Both the position numbers and the translations under genes were made by a program. A stretch of DNA of 55,585 nt from JAGLSB01 sp023135955 (GTDB lineage Bacteria; Bacteroidota; Bacteroidia; Bacteroidales; GCA-2748055). The DNA lies in the NCBI GenBank assembly GCA_030673645.1, contig DAOVIO010000011.1, positions 1-55,585 on the forward strand, read 5' to 3'. The notes under the pieces are model-generated. The model ran no database searches. It saw nothing but the letters and a program-made list of their open reading frames with translations, and was not told the origin of the DNA. The number at the start of each line of letters is the position of its first letter. Position 1 is the first letter of the stretch. Of the stretch, positions 44,654 to 54,248 are shown piece after piece.

Positions 44654-46513
44654 TTGCCAGATAAAACAATTTCATTGAAGAGAATCCTTTCATATACCAT
44701 TCTTACCGGAACAATTTTATATTTTGCAAGCTGTGCAAAAATGGGAGGCCTTGTTGGGGGCCCCATTGATGAAGATCTACCCGTTGTTTTGGGAAGCAAG
44801 CCGGCAAACTATTCTCTGAATTTTGACAGAAAGAATATAGAAATCACTTTTGATGAATTCATAGTGCTAAAAGAAATAAATCAGCAGCTTGTTGTTTCTC
44901 CCCCTCTTGAAGAAAGGCTTGATGTACGACTTAAAAACAAATCTATTTTTATTGAGATTGAGAGTGAGCTTCGTGAGAACACAACTTACACACTGAATTT
45001 TGGCGAGGCTATTGAAGATAATAACGAGGGAAATCAACTTCTTAATTATGAATTTGTGTTTTCTACTGGCGATTATCTTGATTCTTTAAGCGTGGGTGGG
45101 CTTCTATTAAACGCCAAAGACCTAATGCCGGTTGAAGAGGCTGTTCACATAATGCTGTATGATAAATTAAGCGATTCAGTTGTTTATAATGAAATACCTA
45201 TATATATTGGGAAAACAGATAAGGAGGGAAATTTCAGAATTAATAATTTAAAAGCAGATACATTTAAAATATTCGCGCTGAAGGATGTGAATAATAATTT
45301 TTTATTTGATCTTCCCAATGAGGAAATCGCATTTGTAGAGGATTATTTAATGGTTGACCCTGAATTTTTTAGAGAGCTAATTACACAAAGCCAGGATACA
45401 ACAAATATCAACAAGGGTATTGACAGCGTCAACACGAACCAGTCTGACACATTAAAGACGACATTATCAGATAGTTTATCCAGAAAACCACTTATAAGAA
45501 TCCCAGAAAAACTTGTTGTTGATCTATACCTCTTTCAGGAAGAAAATCAAGTTCAGTTTTTGAATGACTATAATCGAAAATCAAGAAATAAGATTGATTT
45601 TAACTTTTCTGTACCCGTTAGCGACAGCTTCTATGTTACTTATCTCCTTCCTGAACGAGAGAACTGGTTTCTAAAGGAGGAGTCTGTCAATCGGGACTCT
45701 TTTGTATATTGGATTATTGATAAACAAGTGAGGGAAATGGATTCCATACAAATGGAATTAAATTATGTCGTTTTGGATACAATGATGGAGTCGGTATGGA
45801 AAAAAGACAGCTTGTATTTTATTTTTCGTGATGTTCAAAAATCGGAGAGAAATAAAAATGACAAAGAAACTGATCTGAACGTTTTAAGGCTTTCCGGCCT
45901 GGCAAACAATTCAACAATCGAGTTAAACACAAAGCTTAAGTTATTATCTGAAACGCCCATAAACTATATAGACACAAGTCTTATTGAGTTTTATATGACA
46001 AAGGATACTAGTGAATATCGAGAGGACTACAAATTGATTAGAGATAGTGTCCGCTTAAGAGAAATGAATTTCTTAAAAGAATGGGAATCAGTAGGCAGGT
46101 ATCACCTCATTATATATCCAGGAGCAGTAATGGACTTTTTCGGTAATACTACAGATACTCTTGATCTGACATTCAACATTAGAGACGAGGAATCTTATGG
46201 AGTATTAATTACTGAGGCGGATAGTATTCAGTATCCGGCCATTTTTCAACTATTAGACAGTAATGATAAGATAAAAAGGGAGGAATATTTCGATGAACCC
46301 GAAAAATTTCGATTTGAGTATCTCGCCCCTGGGAAGTATAAATTGAAATTTATTGAAGATATAAATGCTAATCGCAAATGGGATACCGGAAAATATATAG
46401 AAAAGAAACAACCGGAAAAAGTTTATTTTTATCAGGGAGAAATAGAAATAAGAGCGAACTGGGATCTTGAAATAAAACACAATAAAGAGTCAAGACCCTC
46501 ACCAACAGAATAA
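44654..46513 (+). CDS. Large Ig-like domain lipoprotein
   Basis: 619 residues. A TTG start (no ATG precedes the lipobox) gives a signal with FASC (Cys about 27). An SbsA-type Ig-like domain is at about 40-145 (VLGSKPANYSLNF...FSTGD), followed by a repeated-barrel/Ig-like region, and the C-terminus has a carboxypeptidase-regulatory-like segment (APGKYKLKFIEDINANRKWDTG). Bacteroidota commonly encode this type beside lgt or other envelope genes. Presumably anchored in the outer membrane; ligand unknown. Confidence 0.83.
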   Translation: MPDKTISLKRILSYTILTGTILYFASCAKMGGLVGGPIDEDLPVVLGSKPANYSLNFDRKNIEITFDEFIVLKEINQQLVVSPPLEERLDVRLKNKSIFIEIESELRENTTYTLNFGEAIEDNNEGNQLLNYEFVFSTGDYLDSLSVGGLLLNAKDLMPVEEAVHIMLYDKLSDSVVYNEIPIYIGKTDKEGNFRINNLKADTFKIFALKDVNNNFLFDLPNEEIAFVEDYLMVDPEFFRELITQSQDTTNINKGIDSVNTNQSDTLKTTLSDSLSRKPLIRIPEKLVVDLYLFQEENQVQFLNDYNRKSRNKIDFNFSVPVSDSFYVTYLLPERENWFLKEESVNRDSFVYWIIDKQVREMDSIQMELNYVVLDTMMESVWKKDSLYFIFRDVQKSERNKNDKETDLNVLRLSGLANNSTIELNTKLKLLSETPINYIDTSLIEFYMTKDTSEYREDYKLIRDSVRLREMNFLKEWESVGRYHLIIYPGAVMDFFGNTTDTLDLTFNIRDEESYGVLITEADSIQYPAIFQLLDSNDKIKREEYFDEPEKFRFEYLAPGKYKLKFIEDINANRKWDTGKYIEKKQPEKVYFYQGEIEIRANWDLEIKHNKESRPSPTE

Positions 46514-46524
46514 GCGGTATAGAA

Positions 46525-47475
46525 TTATTCTAACTCTTGCCACATAAGAGCTGCAGATCCCAGGATCGCAATGTTTTTATCTTGCAATTTACTGGGTAAG
46601 AGCTTTATTTTTCCTGAATATATTCCTAACAAGTATTTGTCAAGATATTTTTTTGTTGGCTTAAAGATTAATTCCCCGGCTTTTGAAAGTCCCCCAAATA
46701 AAAAGATTGCCTCCGGGCTTGTGTGGGCAACAGCATCAGCAAGTTTGAGACCAAGAATTTTCCCGGTATAGTCAAAAGCTTTCAAGGCTATTTTGTCACC
46801 TCTGTTTGCAGCATCACTTATTGTTTTGCTATCAAGTTCTTCAAAACTATATTTAATCAGTTCGCTTGTTTCGGTTTCTTTTGCGAGTAGGTTAAAAACG
46901 GTACGTTTAATTCCCGGGGCCGACACATATGTTTCCAAACAACCCTTGCGCCCACACGCACATTTTCTGCCATTCGGGTCAACAATAGTGTGCCCCAGTT
47001 CACCAGCAAACCCATCATGACCATAAACCAATTTGCCATTTACAACAATTCCACCACCAAGCCCTGTTCCAAGGGTAATCATTATGAAATTTTTCATGGT
47101 ACGGGCATCGCCATATAGCATTTCGCCAAGGGCGGCAGCATTTGCATCATTTGTAACCTTTACAGGCAAATGAAATTCTTTTTCAAATAAACTAACCAGA
47201 TTTATAACGCCCTTCCACGGTAAATTTGGGGCAGATTCAATTCTTCCTGTATAATAATTTCCATTTGGCGCACCAATTCCAACACCCTTTATTACAAACA
47301 TATTCTCTTCCAGAGAATTATAAACATTCGATTTTAATTCAGAAATAAAATTTGAAACATCTTCATGATGGTCAGTGGGCATAATTCCCTCATTATAAAT
47401 TTCCCCATCCTGATCTACAAGTCCGAATTTAGTAAAGGTTCCCCCAATATCAATGCCCAGAACAACGTCTTTCAT
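46525..47475 (-). CDS. ROK-family sugar kinase
   Basis: 316 residues with two RNase H-fold halves. The ATP-binding GIDIGGTFTKFGLVD is at the N-terminus, the ROK zinc motif CACGRKGCLETY in the middle, GTGLGGGIVVNGKL and the FGGLSKAGELIF region follow. It probably phosphorylates glucose or an N-acetyl sugar. It is convergent with the Ig-like protein and has no sugar genes nearby to define the substrate. Confidence 0.9.
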   Translation of the reverse strand: MKDVVLGIDIGGTFTKFGLVDQDGEIYNEGIMPTDHHEDVSNFISELKSNVYNSLEENMFVIKGVGIGAPNGNYYTGRIESAPNLPWKGVINLVSLFEKEFHLPVKVTNDANAAALGEMLYGDARTMKNFIMITLGTGLGGGIVVNGKLVYGHDGFAGELGHTIVDPNGRKCACGRKGCLETYVSAPGIKRTVFNLLAKETETSELIKYSFEELDSKTISDAANRGDKIALKAFDYTGKILGLKLADAVAHTSPEAIFLFGGLSKAGELIFKPTKKYLDKYLLGIYSGKIKLLPSKLQDKNIAILGSAALMWQELE

Positions 47476-47679
47476 ATAATGTTTTGTTAGAGAATAATTT
47501 CAAATATCCAATGGCTAAAAAAATTTTTGCAGCAGACAAAAATAATAAATTCGCTCATTCGGGCAGGGAATTATTAAGAAAGATTACAGAAAAAGATTAC
47601 AGAAAGCACAAAATCACAACATTTTAATTAACTTATGCAATTATTCTATATTTTAGCGTTATCAATAAAACTGTTAAAT

Positions 47680-48534
47680 ATGAAAACTATTATCGTTCCT
47701 GTTGATTTTTCTTCGGAATCAATTCATGGATTGGAAATGGCATTACTTTTTGGAAGAAAAGATAATGTAAATATTCAGATGGTTTATGTTCAGAAAAGAA
47801 GCCAGGATTACAGGCCGGGAACATACGAAGAGGAACATAAATATGCAGAAAACGAATTTGATAAAATAATAGAAAAATACAGCAAAGATATTGCATCAGA
47901 TTCCAGATTAAGGTTTATCATTAAAAAAGGGAAAATTTATGAGGAAGTTGTTGAACAAGCAGAATCATATAAAGAGAGCACAATTATTGCTTCCACACAT
48001 GGTGCCTCTGGGTTCGAAGAGTATTTTATCGGGAGCAATGCCTATAAAATAATTACAGCTACAAAAATATCGGTGTTAACTGTACGAAGGCGGCCACCAA
48101 AAACTATAAAGAAAGTAGTTGCTCCACTTAGGCTTCATGTCGACACTAGGCAAAAAGTTCCATTTGCTGCAGATTTGGCGCAATTATTTGGCGCAGAATT
48201 ACATTTACTTGCCGTGAACCTAACAAATAATAAAAAAGACCAAAAAAGGATGAAATCTTATTTGCAACAAAGCACATCCTATTTAAAAAGAAAAGGTTTA
48301 AAACCAATTGTAAAGAATCTAACTGGTGAGAATTCTGTTTCAACAGTTTGTAATTATTGCAATGCAGTTGATGCTGATATTGTTACAATAATGTCAAGCC
48401 AAAGATCGAGCATGGCCATTCTTATGGGTAGTTACTCACAGCAGATGATAGCCAGGTCTAACTGTCCTGTTTTGAGCGTTAACGCAAAAGAAAAGCACAT
48501 TCCTGCAGGATTTACAACACGGGGCTATCGTTAG
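47680..48534 (+). CDS. Universal stress protein with two USP domains
   Basis: About 285 residues. The first USP domain (MKTIIVPVDFSSESIHGL...GASGFEEYFIGSNAYKI) has the usual nucleotide-binding loop; the second (KKVVAPLRLHVDTRQKVPFAADLA...MGSYSQQMIARSNCPVLSVNA) also ends in the G-x-S motif. I prefer the ATG at 47680; the longer frame begins 45 bases earlier with an extra hydrophobic stretch. Cytosolic stress protein; partner unknown. Confidence 0.9.
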   Translation: MKTIIVPVDFSSESIHGLEMALLFGRKDNVNIQMVYVQKRSQDYRPGTYEEEHKYAENEFDKIIEKYSKDIASDSRLRFIIKKGKIYEEVVEQAESYKESTIIASTHGASGFEEYFIGSNAYKIITATKISVLTVRRRPPKTIKKVVAPLRLHVDTRQKVPFAADLAQLFGAELHLLAVNLTNNKKDQKRMKSYLQQSTSYLKRKGLKPIVKNLTGENSVSTVCNYCNAVDADIVTIMSSQRSSMAILMGSYSQQMIARSNCPVLSVNAKEKHIPAGFTTRGYR

Positions 48535-48632
48535 AGACAAGTCTTTATTACTAAGTATAAAATCACAAACAAGAAGTCTGGGGAGAGTCTTTTTATATTG
48601 ATAACATTCAAAACAAGTAGTTAAAATCTTTT

Positions 48633-48640
48633 TATCTTTG
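48633..48640 (+). promoter_or_regulatory. Bacteroidota -7 element for cysS
   Basis: TATCTTTG fits TAnnTTTG, about 19 bases before the cysS ATG at 48659. Confidence 0.5.
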
Positions 48641-48658
48641 CAGTTAAAGGATTATCTG

Positions 48659-50125
48659 ATGCAAAAGCTATTTATTCACAATACCTTATCAAGAAAAAAA
48701 GAAGAGTTTAAGCCATTAAATCCACCTAATGTAGGATTATATGTATGTGGGCCTACTGTATATGGTGACGCTCATTTAGGGCATGCGCGGCCGGCCATTA
48801 CATTCGATTTATTATACAGGTATTTAAAACATCTTGGATATAAGGTTAGATATGTTCGAAACATTACTGATGTTGGACATCTGGAGAATGATGCAGATTC
48901 TGGTGAAGATAAAATAGCAAAAAAAGCCCGACTTGAACAGCTTGAGCCAATGGAGGTAGTACAGTTCTTCACGAATCAGTACCACGACCACATGAAAAGC
49001 CTGAATACCCTTTCACCTAGCATTGAACCGCAGGCCTCTGGGCATATTATTGAGCAGCAAACGATGGTTAAGCAGATATTAGATAATGATTTTGCGTACG
49101 AATCTGGCGGTTCCGTATATTTTGATGTTGAAAAGTACAGTGAAAAGTATAATTACGGCATTTTGTCTGGACGTAAAACAGATGAATTGTTATCCAATAC
49201 GAGGCAGCTTGAGGGGCAGGATGAGAAAAAAAGCCCAATGGATTTTGCTATTTGGAAAAAGGCAGACGAAAGACATATAATGAAGTGGCCATCGCAATGG
49301 GGCGAAGGATTTCCCGGCTGGCATTTGGAGTGCTCGGTTATGTCTATAAAGTATCTCGGCGAACAATTCGACATTCATGGAGGAGGACTTGATCTTCTCT
49401 TTCCGCATCATGAGTGTGAAATTGCGCAGTCTGTGGCAGCCAATGGCAAAGACTCCGTACAATATTGGATGCATAATAATATGATTACCATTAATGGCAA
49501 GAAAATGGGGCGCTCTCTTGGTAATTTTATAACACTCGACGAGCTCTTCACCGGAACGCATAAACTGCTTGAGCAGTCATATTCCCCTATGGCGATTAGG
49601 TTTTTTATGTTACAAGCTCATTACAGAAGCACACTCGATTTCTCTAATCATGCTTTGCAAGCCGCGGAAAAAGGAATGGAACGCTTGTTCGAAGCAGCTG
49701 AAAATCTTCAGGGGCTTAGTTCTGGATCAATTTCTTCCTTCAATATCGAAGAGATTATTAAGTCTGTTTATGAAGCTATTTCAGATGATTTAAATAGCCC
49801 GATCGCTATTGCAAAACTATTTGAAGCAGTACGGTATATCAATCTGATTAAAGAGGGGAAAGAAAGCCTAAGTGAAGCGGATATGAACTTATTTAAAAAG
49901 TTTTTCCCGTTTTTTATCGGTGAAATTTTAGGCCTTAAGAAAGAAAAATCTACTTCAAACAATCTTACAGCAGAATTAATTGAAAGCATTCTTGAGATCA
50001 GGCAGGAAGCGAAAAACAATAAAGACTTTCATACTTCTGACCTTATCAGAAACAAGCTAATACAAGCGGGTATAGAAATAAAGGATGGGATTGATGGGAC
50101 GGAATGGAAGTTTCGTTCTACTTAA
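48659..50125 (+). CDS. cysS: Cysteine-tRNA ligase
   Basis: Class I synthetase. The first zinc ligand is C30 in YVCGPTVYG, next to the HLGH (HIGH) motif; further zinc ligands are in WHLECS and HHECEIAQS; the KMSKS loop is KKMGRSLGN. The longer frame begins 21 bases earlier with a TTG; the ATG at 48659 gives the usual MQKLFIHNTLSR start and fits the promoter. Length 488 is normal. Its end overlaps the convergent SDR gene by eight bases. Confidence 0.97.
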   Translation: MQKLFIHNTLSRKKEEFKPLNPPNVGLYVCGPTVYGDAHLGHARPAITFDLLYRYLKHLGYKVRYVRNITDVGHLENDADSGEDKIAKKARLEQLEPMEVVQFFTNQYHDHMKSLNTLSPSIEPQASGHIIEQQTMVKQILDNDFAYESGGSVYFDVEKYSEKYNYGILSGRKTDELLSNTRQLEGQDEKKSPMDFAIWKKADERHIMKWPSQWGEGFPGWHLECSVMSIKYLGEQFDIHGGGLDLLFPHHECEIAQSVAANGKDSVQYWMHNNMITINGKKMGRSLGNFITLDELFTGTHKLLEQSYSPMAIRFFMLQAHYRSTLDFSNHALQAAEKGMERLFEAAENLQGLSSGSISSFNIEEIIKSVYEAISDDLNSPIAIAKLFEAVRYINLIKEGKESLSEADMNLFKKFFPFFIGEILGLKKEKSTSNNLTAELIESILEIRQEAKNNKDFHTSDLIRNKLIQAGIEIKDGIDGTEWKFRST

Positions 50126-51113
50126 GATGTTTTGCAGTTTGACTTATGACCTCTCGAATAGGCTCAAATTCTATTCCCGTTTTGTCTTGAATTTTTTTGT
50201 TTGAAAAAGCCGTTAAATTTCTACCTGCAGCAACAGCTTCTTTAGTAATAGTGCGAGGAAATCCAAACCAGGATTTAAAGCTGTCTAAACGCCAGGCTAT
50301 GGCTCCAAGAAGTGGTGTAGCTTCAAAATTCGGAACCCGAACCCCAAGCTCCTCAGCAATCATTTTAAATGCTTTCTGATAAGGAATATTTTCAGAATTG
50401 ATAATAAATCGTTCACCTTTTATATCACTTTCCATCAATGAAATCATAGCCTTTACTACATCGTTTACACCAACAAATCCAGTACTCCCGGTAGCGTAAA
50501 AGCGTAGTCCATCTTTAATTTTTTTGAACATAGCAGAAGAGCCCTTTTGCCAAAACCCCGGACCGAGAATTATTGAGGGATTTACAATTACCATATTTAA
50601 CCCCTCTTCCAGACCTCTCCACACCTCCATTTCTGATCGAAATTTAGAGATCGAATAGCCACTATTCATACTATCTGGTGCCCAAATCATATCTTCGGTT
50701 ACCTCTTCTCCATTAAGCTGTTTTCCAAGAGCCGCCGTGGAACTTACATGCACAAGTTTTTTAATATTGAATGTAATACATGCATCTACAATATTGGCTG
50801 TTCCTATAAGATTATTGCGAATCAGGGCTTCCTTATCTCCAGGATCAAAAGAAATCATTGCAGCAGAATGATAAACATGGCTAACTTTTTCGAAAGCTTC
50901 ATCCAGGCTTTCGGGGATTAAAATATCGGCATCGAACCATTTAATCTTTGCAAACAATTTCTCAGCATTTTCAGAGTAGAAAGTAAAAACTTTTTTAACC
51001 TCAGAAAGACTGGAAGAAGCTCGCTTAATAGCCCTTACTTCTTTCCCCGAATTAATCAGAGAATATAATAAGTGAGAGCCTAATAAACCTGTTCCGCCTG
51101 TTACAAGAATCAT
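50118..51113 (-). CDS. NAD(P)-dependent epimerase/dehydratase (extended SDR)
   Basis: 331 residues. The Rossmann TGGTGLLGSHLLYSL is at the N-terminus; the catalytic SSTAALG and Y-x-x-x-K (SGYSISKFRSE) triad are present. It resembles dihydroflavonol-4-reductase or sugar-epimerase-type SDRs of Bacteroidota, but the substrate is not defined. The gene ends the ordinary genome before the accessory island. Confidence 0.87.
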   Translation of the reverse strand: MILVTGGTGLLGSHLLYSLINSGKEVRAIKRASSSLSEVKKVFTFYSENAEKLFAKIKWFDADILIPESLDEAFEKVSHVYHSAAMISFDPGDKEALIRNNLIGTANIVDACITFNIKKLVHVSSTAALGKQLNGEEVTEDMIWAPDSMNSGYSISKFRSEMEVWRGLEEGLNMVIVNPSIILGPGFWQKGSSAMFKKIKDGLRFYATGSTGFVGVNDVVKAMISLMESDIKGERFIINSENIPYQKAFKMIAEELGVRVPNFEATPLLGAIAWRLDSFKSWFGFPRTITKEAVAAGRNLTAFSNKKIQDKTGIEFEPIREVISQTAKHLK

Positions 51114-51173
51114 AGAGGTTGAATTTTTGTAAAGATGGGAAAAATATTCAAATTGAAAAGAAGAGATTGGTTT

Positions 51174-51217
51174 TGTTGTAGGTTGGGGGTTGGGGATTGC
51201 TGGTTGACAGATTGACA
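51174..51217 (+). repeat. Degenerate GGTTGGGGGTTGGGGATTGCTGG-like tract at the island edge
   Basis: GTTG-type units (GGTTGGGGG, TTGGGGATTG, CTGGTTGACAGATTGACAG) resemble the dispersed repeats at 20842 and 28154. The hsdM fragment begins inside it. Confidence 0.5.
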
Positions 51218-52402
51218 GATAAAAACACTCGACTAAAAAACCTGCTACTCGACTTTAATCAGGACAAACTGGACTTGCGCCCTTCGCATTTGGATGGAAA
51301 TGATATAATTGGTGGTGCTTATATGTTCTTGATAGAGCGTTTTGCCAGTGATGCAGGAAAGAAAGCTGGTGAGTTTTTTACACCTAAAGAAGTTTCAGCC
51401 TTAATCGCTAAACTGACCAAATCAAAACCAGGTTCACGAATTTGCGACCCAACTTGCGGTTCTGCATCTTTATTGATTAAAGCTGGCGAAGAAGTAGATT
51501 CGGATAACTTTTCATTATATGGACAAGAAGCTAATGGCAGCACATGGGCATTGGCAGTAATGAATATGTTCTTGCATGGATTCGATGACGCCACTATTCG
51601 TTGGGGTGATACAATACGTAACCCAAAATTAAAAGAAGGCGACGCTTTAATGAAGTTTGATACGGTAGTGGCAAATCCTCCCTTTTCCTTGGACAAATGG
51701 GGTAAGGTAGAAGACAAAGATGGCGATAAAACCACCAAATCCTACGACCCTGAAACAGACCAATACAATCGTTTTTGGAGAGGCGTACCGCCAAAAAGCA
51801 AGGGCGATTGGGCTTTTATTACTCACATGATTGAAACTACTTATGAAGGTACAGGTAAAGTGGGAGTTGTTGTTCCCCATGGGGTCTTATTTCGTGGAGC
51901 AAGCGAAGGGAAAATACGCAAAAAAACTATAGAGGAAAACTTATTGGAGGCTGTTATTGGATTACCAGCCAACCTCTTTTTTGGAACGGGCATACCTGCT
52001 GCGATTCTCATTTTCAACAGGGGAAAAGTCTTGACTTCGAGCGGAGTCGAGAAGCCTAATACCAATGTATTATTTGTAGATTCAAGCAAACATTATGATT
52101 CTGCCAAAAACCAAAATAAATTGAATGAGAATCACATTAGCCACATAGTTGAAACCTATCGAAAATTTAATAAAGGAGAATTGAAATCTGGAGTGGTGGA
52201 AGATAAATTCAGCTATGTTTCCACTTTTGAAGAAATACAAGAAAACGATTTTAATTTGAACATCCCCCGTTATGTGGATACTTTTGAAGAGGAACCAGAG
52301 GTGGATATTGCTGTTGTTCAAAAGGAAATTAAAAACTTAGAAGGCGAAATAAAAGAAGTTCAAACTCAAATGGATATTTACTTGAAAGAATTAATGGATT
52401 AA
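51197..52402 (+). CDS. hsdM: Type I restriction methyltransferase subunit M, N-terminally truncated
   Basis: 401 residues of an N6-adenine methyltransferase: S-adenosylmethionine motif I DPTCGSASLL at 84-93 and catalytic NPPF at 160-163, with GEFFTPKEV before them. Full HsdM proteins carry about 110 further N-terminal residues (HsdM_N) that are missing; the frame opens with a TTG inside a repeat tract. No hsdS or hsdR is seen, so target recognition is lacking. The C-terminus ends in a coiled coil. Probably a remnant, even though the catalytic core is open and intact. Confidence 0.85.
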   Translation: MLVDRLTDKNTRLKNLLLDFNQDKLDLRPSHLDGNDIIGGAYMFLIERFASDAGKKAGEFFTPKEVSALIAKLTKSKPGSRICDPTCGSASLLIKAGEEVDSDNFSLYGQEANGSTWALAVMNMFLHGFDDATIRWGDTIRNPKLKEGDALMKFDTVVANPPFSLDKWGKVEDKDGDKTTKSYDPETDQYNRFWRGVPPKSKGDWAFITHMIETTYEGTGKVGVVVPHGVLFRGASEGKIRKKTIEENLLEAVIGLPANLFFGTGIPAAILIFNRGKVLTSSGVEKPNTNVLFVDSSKHYDSAKNQNKLNENHISHIVETYRKFNKGELKSGVVEDKFSYVSTFEEIQENDFNLNIPRYVDTFEEEPEVDIAVVQKEIKNLEGEIKEVQTQMDIYLKELMD

Positions 52403-52405
52403 AAT

Positions 52406-53167
52406 ATGAAAATTCAATACGCATCAGATTTACACATTGAGTTTCCGGAAAACAAAGAGTTTCTGAAAACAAATCCCTTAAAACCAATTGGCGACACTCT
52501 GGTTTTAGCTGGGGATATTGTGCCTTTTGCTGTATTGGATAAAAACCTTGAATTTTTTAGTTATCTCTCAGATAATTTTGAAAATACTTATTGGATTCCT
52601 GGCAATCACGAATATTATTATTACAATCTTGCAGATAAATGCGGTATTTTTCATGAAAAAATCAAAAGTAATGTTCATCTGCTGAATAACTACTCTCTCA
52701 AGATCAACGATATAGATTTTTTGTTTACTACTCTATGGTCACATATCAGTCCAACTAATCAATGGCGTATCCACAGTAGTATGAATGACTTTCGAGTGAT
52801 AAAGCACGGTGACGATATTTTGTCAGTAGAGCAATATAATATTTTACATCAAGAGAGCTTGGAATTTTTGAATGAAGCTTTTACTTCTGCGACAACAGGA
52901 AGAAGTGTAGTGGTAAGTCACCATGCTCCAACATTTATGAATTACCCCACTAAATACAAGGGAGATACTTTGAATGAAGCTTTCGCTGTTGAGTTATTTG
53001 ATTTAATAGAGAAATATCAACCTGATTATTGGATTTATGGTCATACTCATAGCAACTCCGTTGATTTCAATATTGACAAAACTCAATTATTGACAAATCA
53101 GTTGGGATATGTGAAGTATGGCGAACAAATCAGATATCATAATAATAAAATTATTGAAATACTTTAA
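52406..53167 (+). CDS. Metallophosphoesterase
   Basis: 253 residues of the calcineurin-like family. The metal ligands are complete: D8 and H10 (ASDLH), D37 (AGDI), N67-H68 (GNHE), H172/H173 (SHHAP) and GHTH at 212-215. It begins three bases after hsdM, so the two are coupled; the usual hsdS position is taken by this gene. The substrate (nucleotide, nucleic acid or phosphoprotein) is unknown. Confidence 0.85.
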   Translation: MKIQYASDLHIEFPENKEFLKTNPLKPIGDTLVLAGDIVPFAVLDKNLEFFSYLSDNFENTYWIPGNHEYYYYNLADKCGIFHEKIKSNVHLLNNYSLKINDIDFLFTTLWSHISPTNQWRIHSSMNDFRVIKHGDDILSVEQYNILHQESLEFLNEAFTSATTGRSVVVSHHAPTFMNYPTKYKGDTLNEAFAVELFDLIEKYQPDYWIYGHTHSNSVDFNIDKTQLLTNQLGYVKYGEQIRYHNNKIIEIL

Positions 53168-53197
53168 AAAGTATGCTGATACATATTATAATTGCTC

Positions 53198-53205
53198 TAT
53201 ATTTG
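53198..53205 (+). promoter_or_regulatory. Bacteroidota -7 element for the AbiE-like pair
   Basis: TATATTTG fits TAnnTTTG, with the AbiEi-like ATG at 53286, giving a leader of about 75 bases. Confidence 0.45.
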
Positions 53206-53209
53206 CACG

Positions 53210-53228
53210 ATTGCATCGTCTTTGCAAT
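53210..53228. promoter_or_regulatory. Inverted repeat in the AbiEi-like leader
   Basis: ATTGCA at 53210-53215 faces TGCAAT at 53223-53228 over seven bases, close to the predicted transcription start. Antitoxins of this kind often bind such repeats to repress their own operon. Confidence 0.35.
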
Positions 53229-53285
53229 AATGCATATATAAAGCAATTATCCTGATATATAATGATGTATAAATAGAGAATTGAA

Positions 53286-54248
53286 ATGAATGAGCTTAAA
53301 ATATATCTTAAAAGCACTTTGGGTATTGAACCGGAGATTCAACCATTAAAGACAGACAAGCTAAAAGCATTGCCACTGTATATTACAGGGGAATACACAG
53401 TTCAGCGTATTACCTTATTCCATCGTGATTTTTTACTTGTGGGTGTAAAAAATGATTTTACAACTGATAGGTTAAGAAAACATCTTGAAACAATCAGAGC
53501 TGCATTCAACACAAACACCATTGCCGTAATTACTAAACTTGAAGCATACAAACGCTTAAGATTAATTGAGAAAAAAATACCATTCATTATTCCCGGCAAA
53601 CAAATGTATTTGCCCGATTTACTTATCGATTTGAAAGAGTTTGGGAATAAACCAAAGGAGTTGCCGGCAGCCATGCGTCCGGCCACACAATTCTTATTAA
53701 TGTATCACCTACAAGTTGAACCTCTTGAAGGCATAAACCTAAAAGGAATAGCCGAAAAATTGGGTTACGATGCAGCAACAATTACGCGGGCTGTTTACTA
53801 TCTGCACAATACTGATATCTGCACTTTAGAGGGAGCAAAGGATAAAACTTTGCATTTTAATAAAAGCAAAAGGGAGCTATGGGAACAGGTTGAACCATTG
53901 ATGAATAATCCGGTGAAAAAAATACACTATTACAGTGGTTGGGTAGCTGACAACAACATGTATAGGTCTAACAATAATGCACTTGCACATTATTCCGATT
54001 TAAACGACGATGTAATTGAATACTACGCTGTAAAACCCGGATATACACGAATAATAGTTGGTGCAAACTTGAAAAAGACAGCTTTGCTTGAAGGAAATAT
54101 TTGTATAGAAGAGTGGAAGTACAATCCCTTCCTTTTGGCAAAGAACGGATTTGTTGACTCGCTTTCTCTCTATTTATGCTTCAGAAACAAACCAGACGAA
54201 CGAATTGAAATGGCATTAGAACAAATAATTGAAAATATAAAATGGTAA
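53286..54248 (+). CDS. AbiEi-like winged-helix antitoxin/regulator
   Basis: 320 residues with a winged helix at about 130-180 (MRPATQFLLMYHLQVEPLEG...KLGYDAATITRAVYYL). It directly precedes an AbiEii-type nucleotidyltransferase, the standard order of type IV AbiE toxin-antitoxin pairs, and its stop codon overlaps the next ATG (ATGGTAA). It looks intact. It resembles MarR-type regulators too, but the partner supports an antitoxin role. Confidence 0.75.
   Translation: MNELKIYLKSTLGIEPEIQPLKTDKLKALPLYITGEYTVQRITLFHRDFLLVGVKNDFTTDRLRKHLETIRAAFNTNTIAVITKLEAYKRLRLIEKKIPFIIPGKQMYLPDLLIDLKEFGNKPKELPAAMRPATQFLLMYHLQVEPLEGINLKGIAEKLGYDAATITRAVYYLHNTDICTLEGAKDKTLHFNKSKRELWEQVEPLMNNPVKKIHYYSGWVADNNMYRSNNNALAHYSDLNDDVIEYYAVKPGYTRIIVGANLKKTALLEGNICIEEWKYNPFLLAKNGFVDSLSLYLCFRNKPDERIEMALEQIIENIKW

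Noticed and set aside
49190..49561. Minus-strand frame of 123 codons inside cysS
   Set aside because: It is the reverse of strongly conserved cysS sequence and has no recognisable motif.
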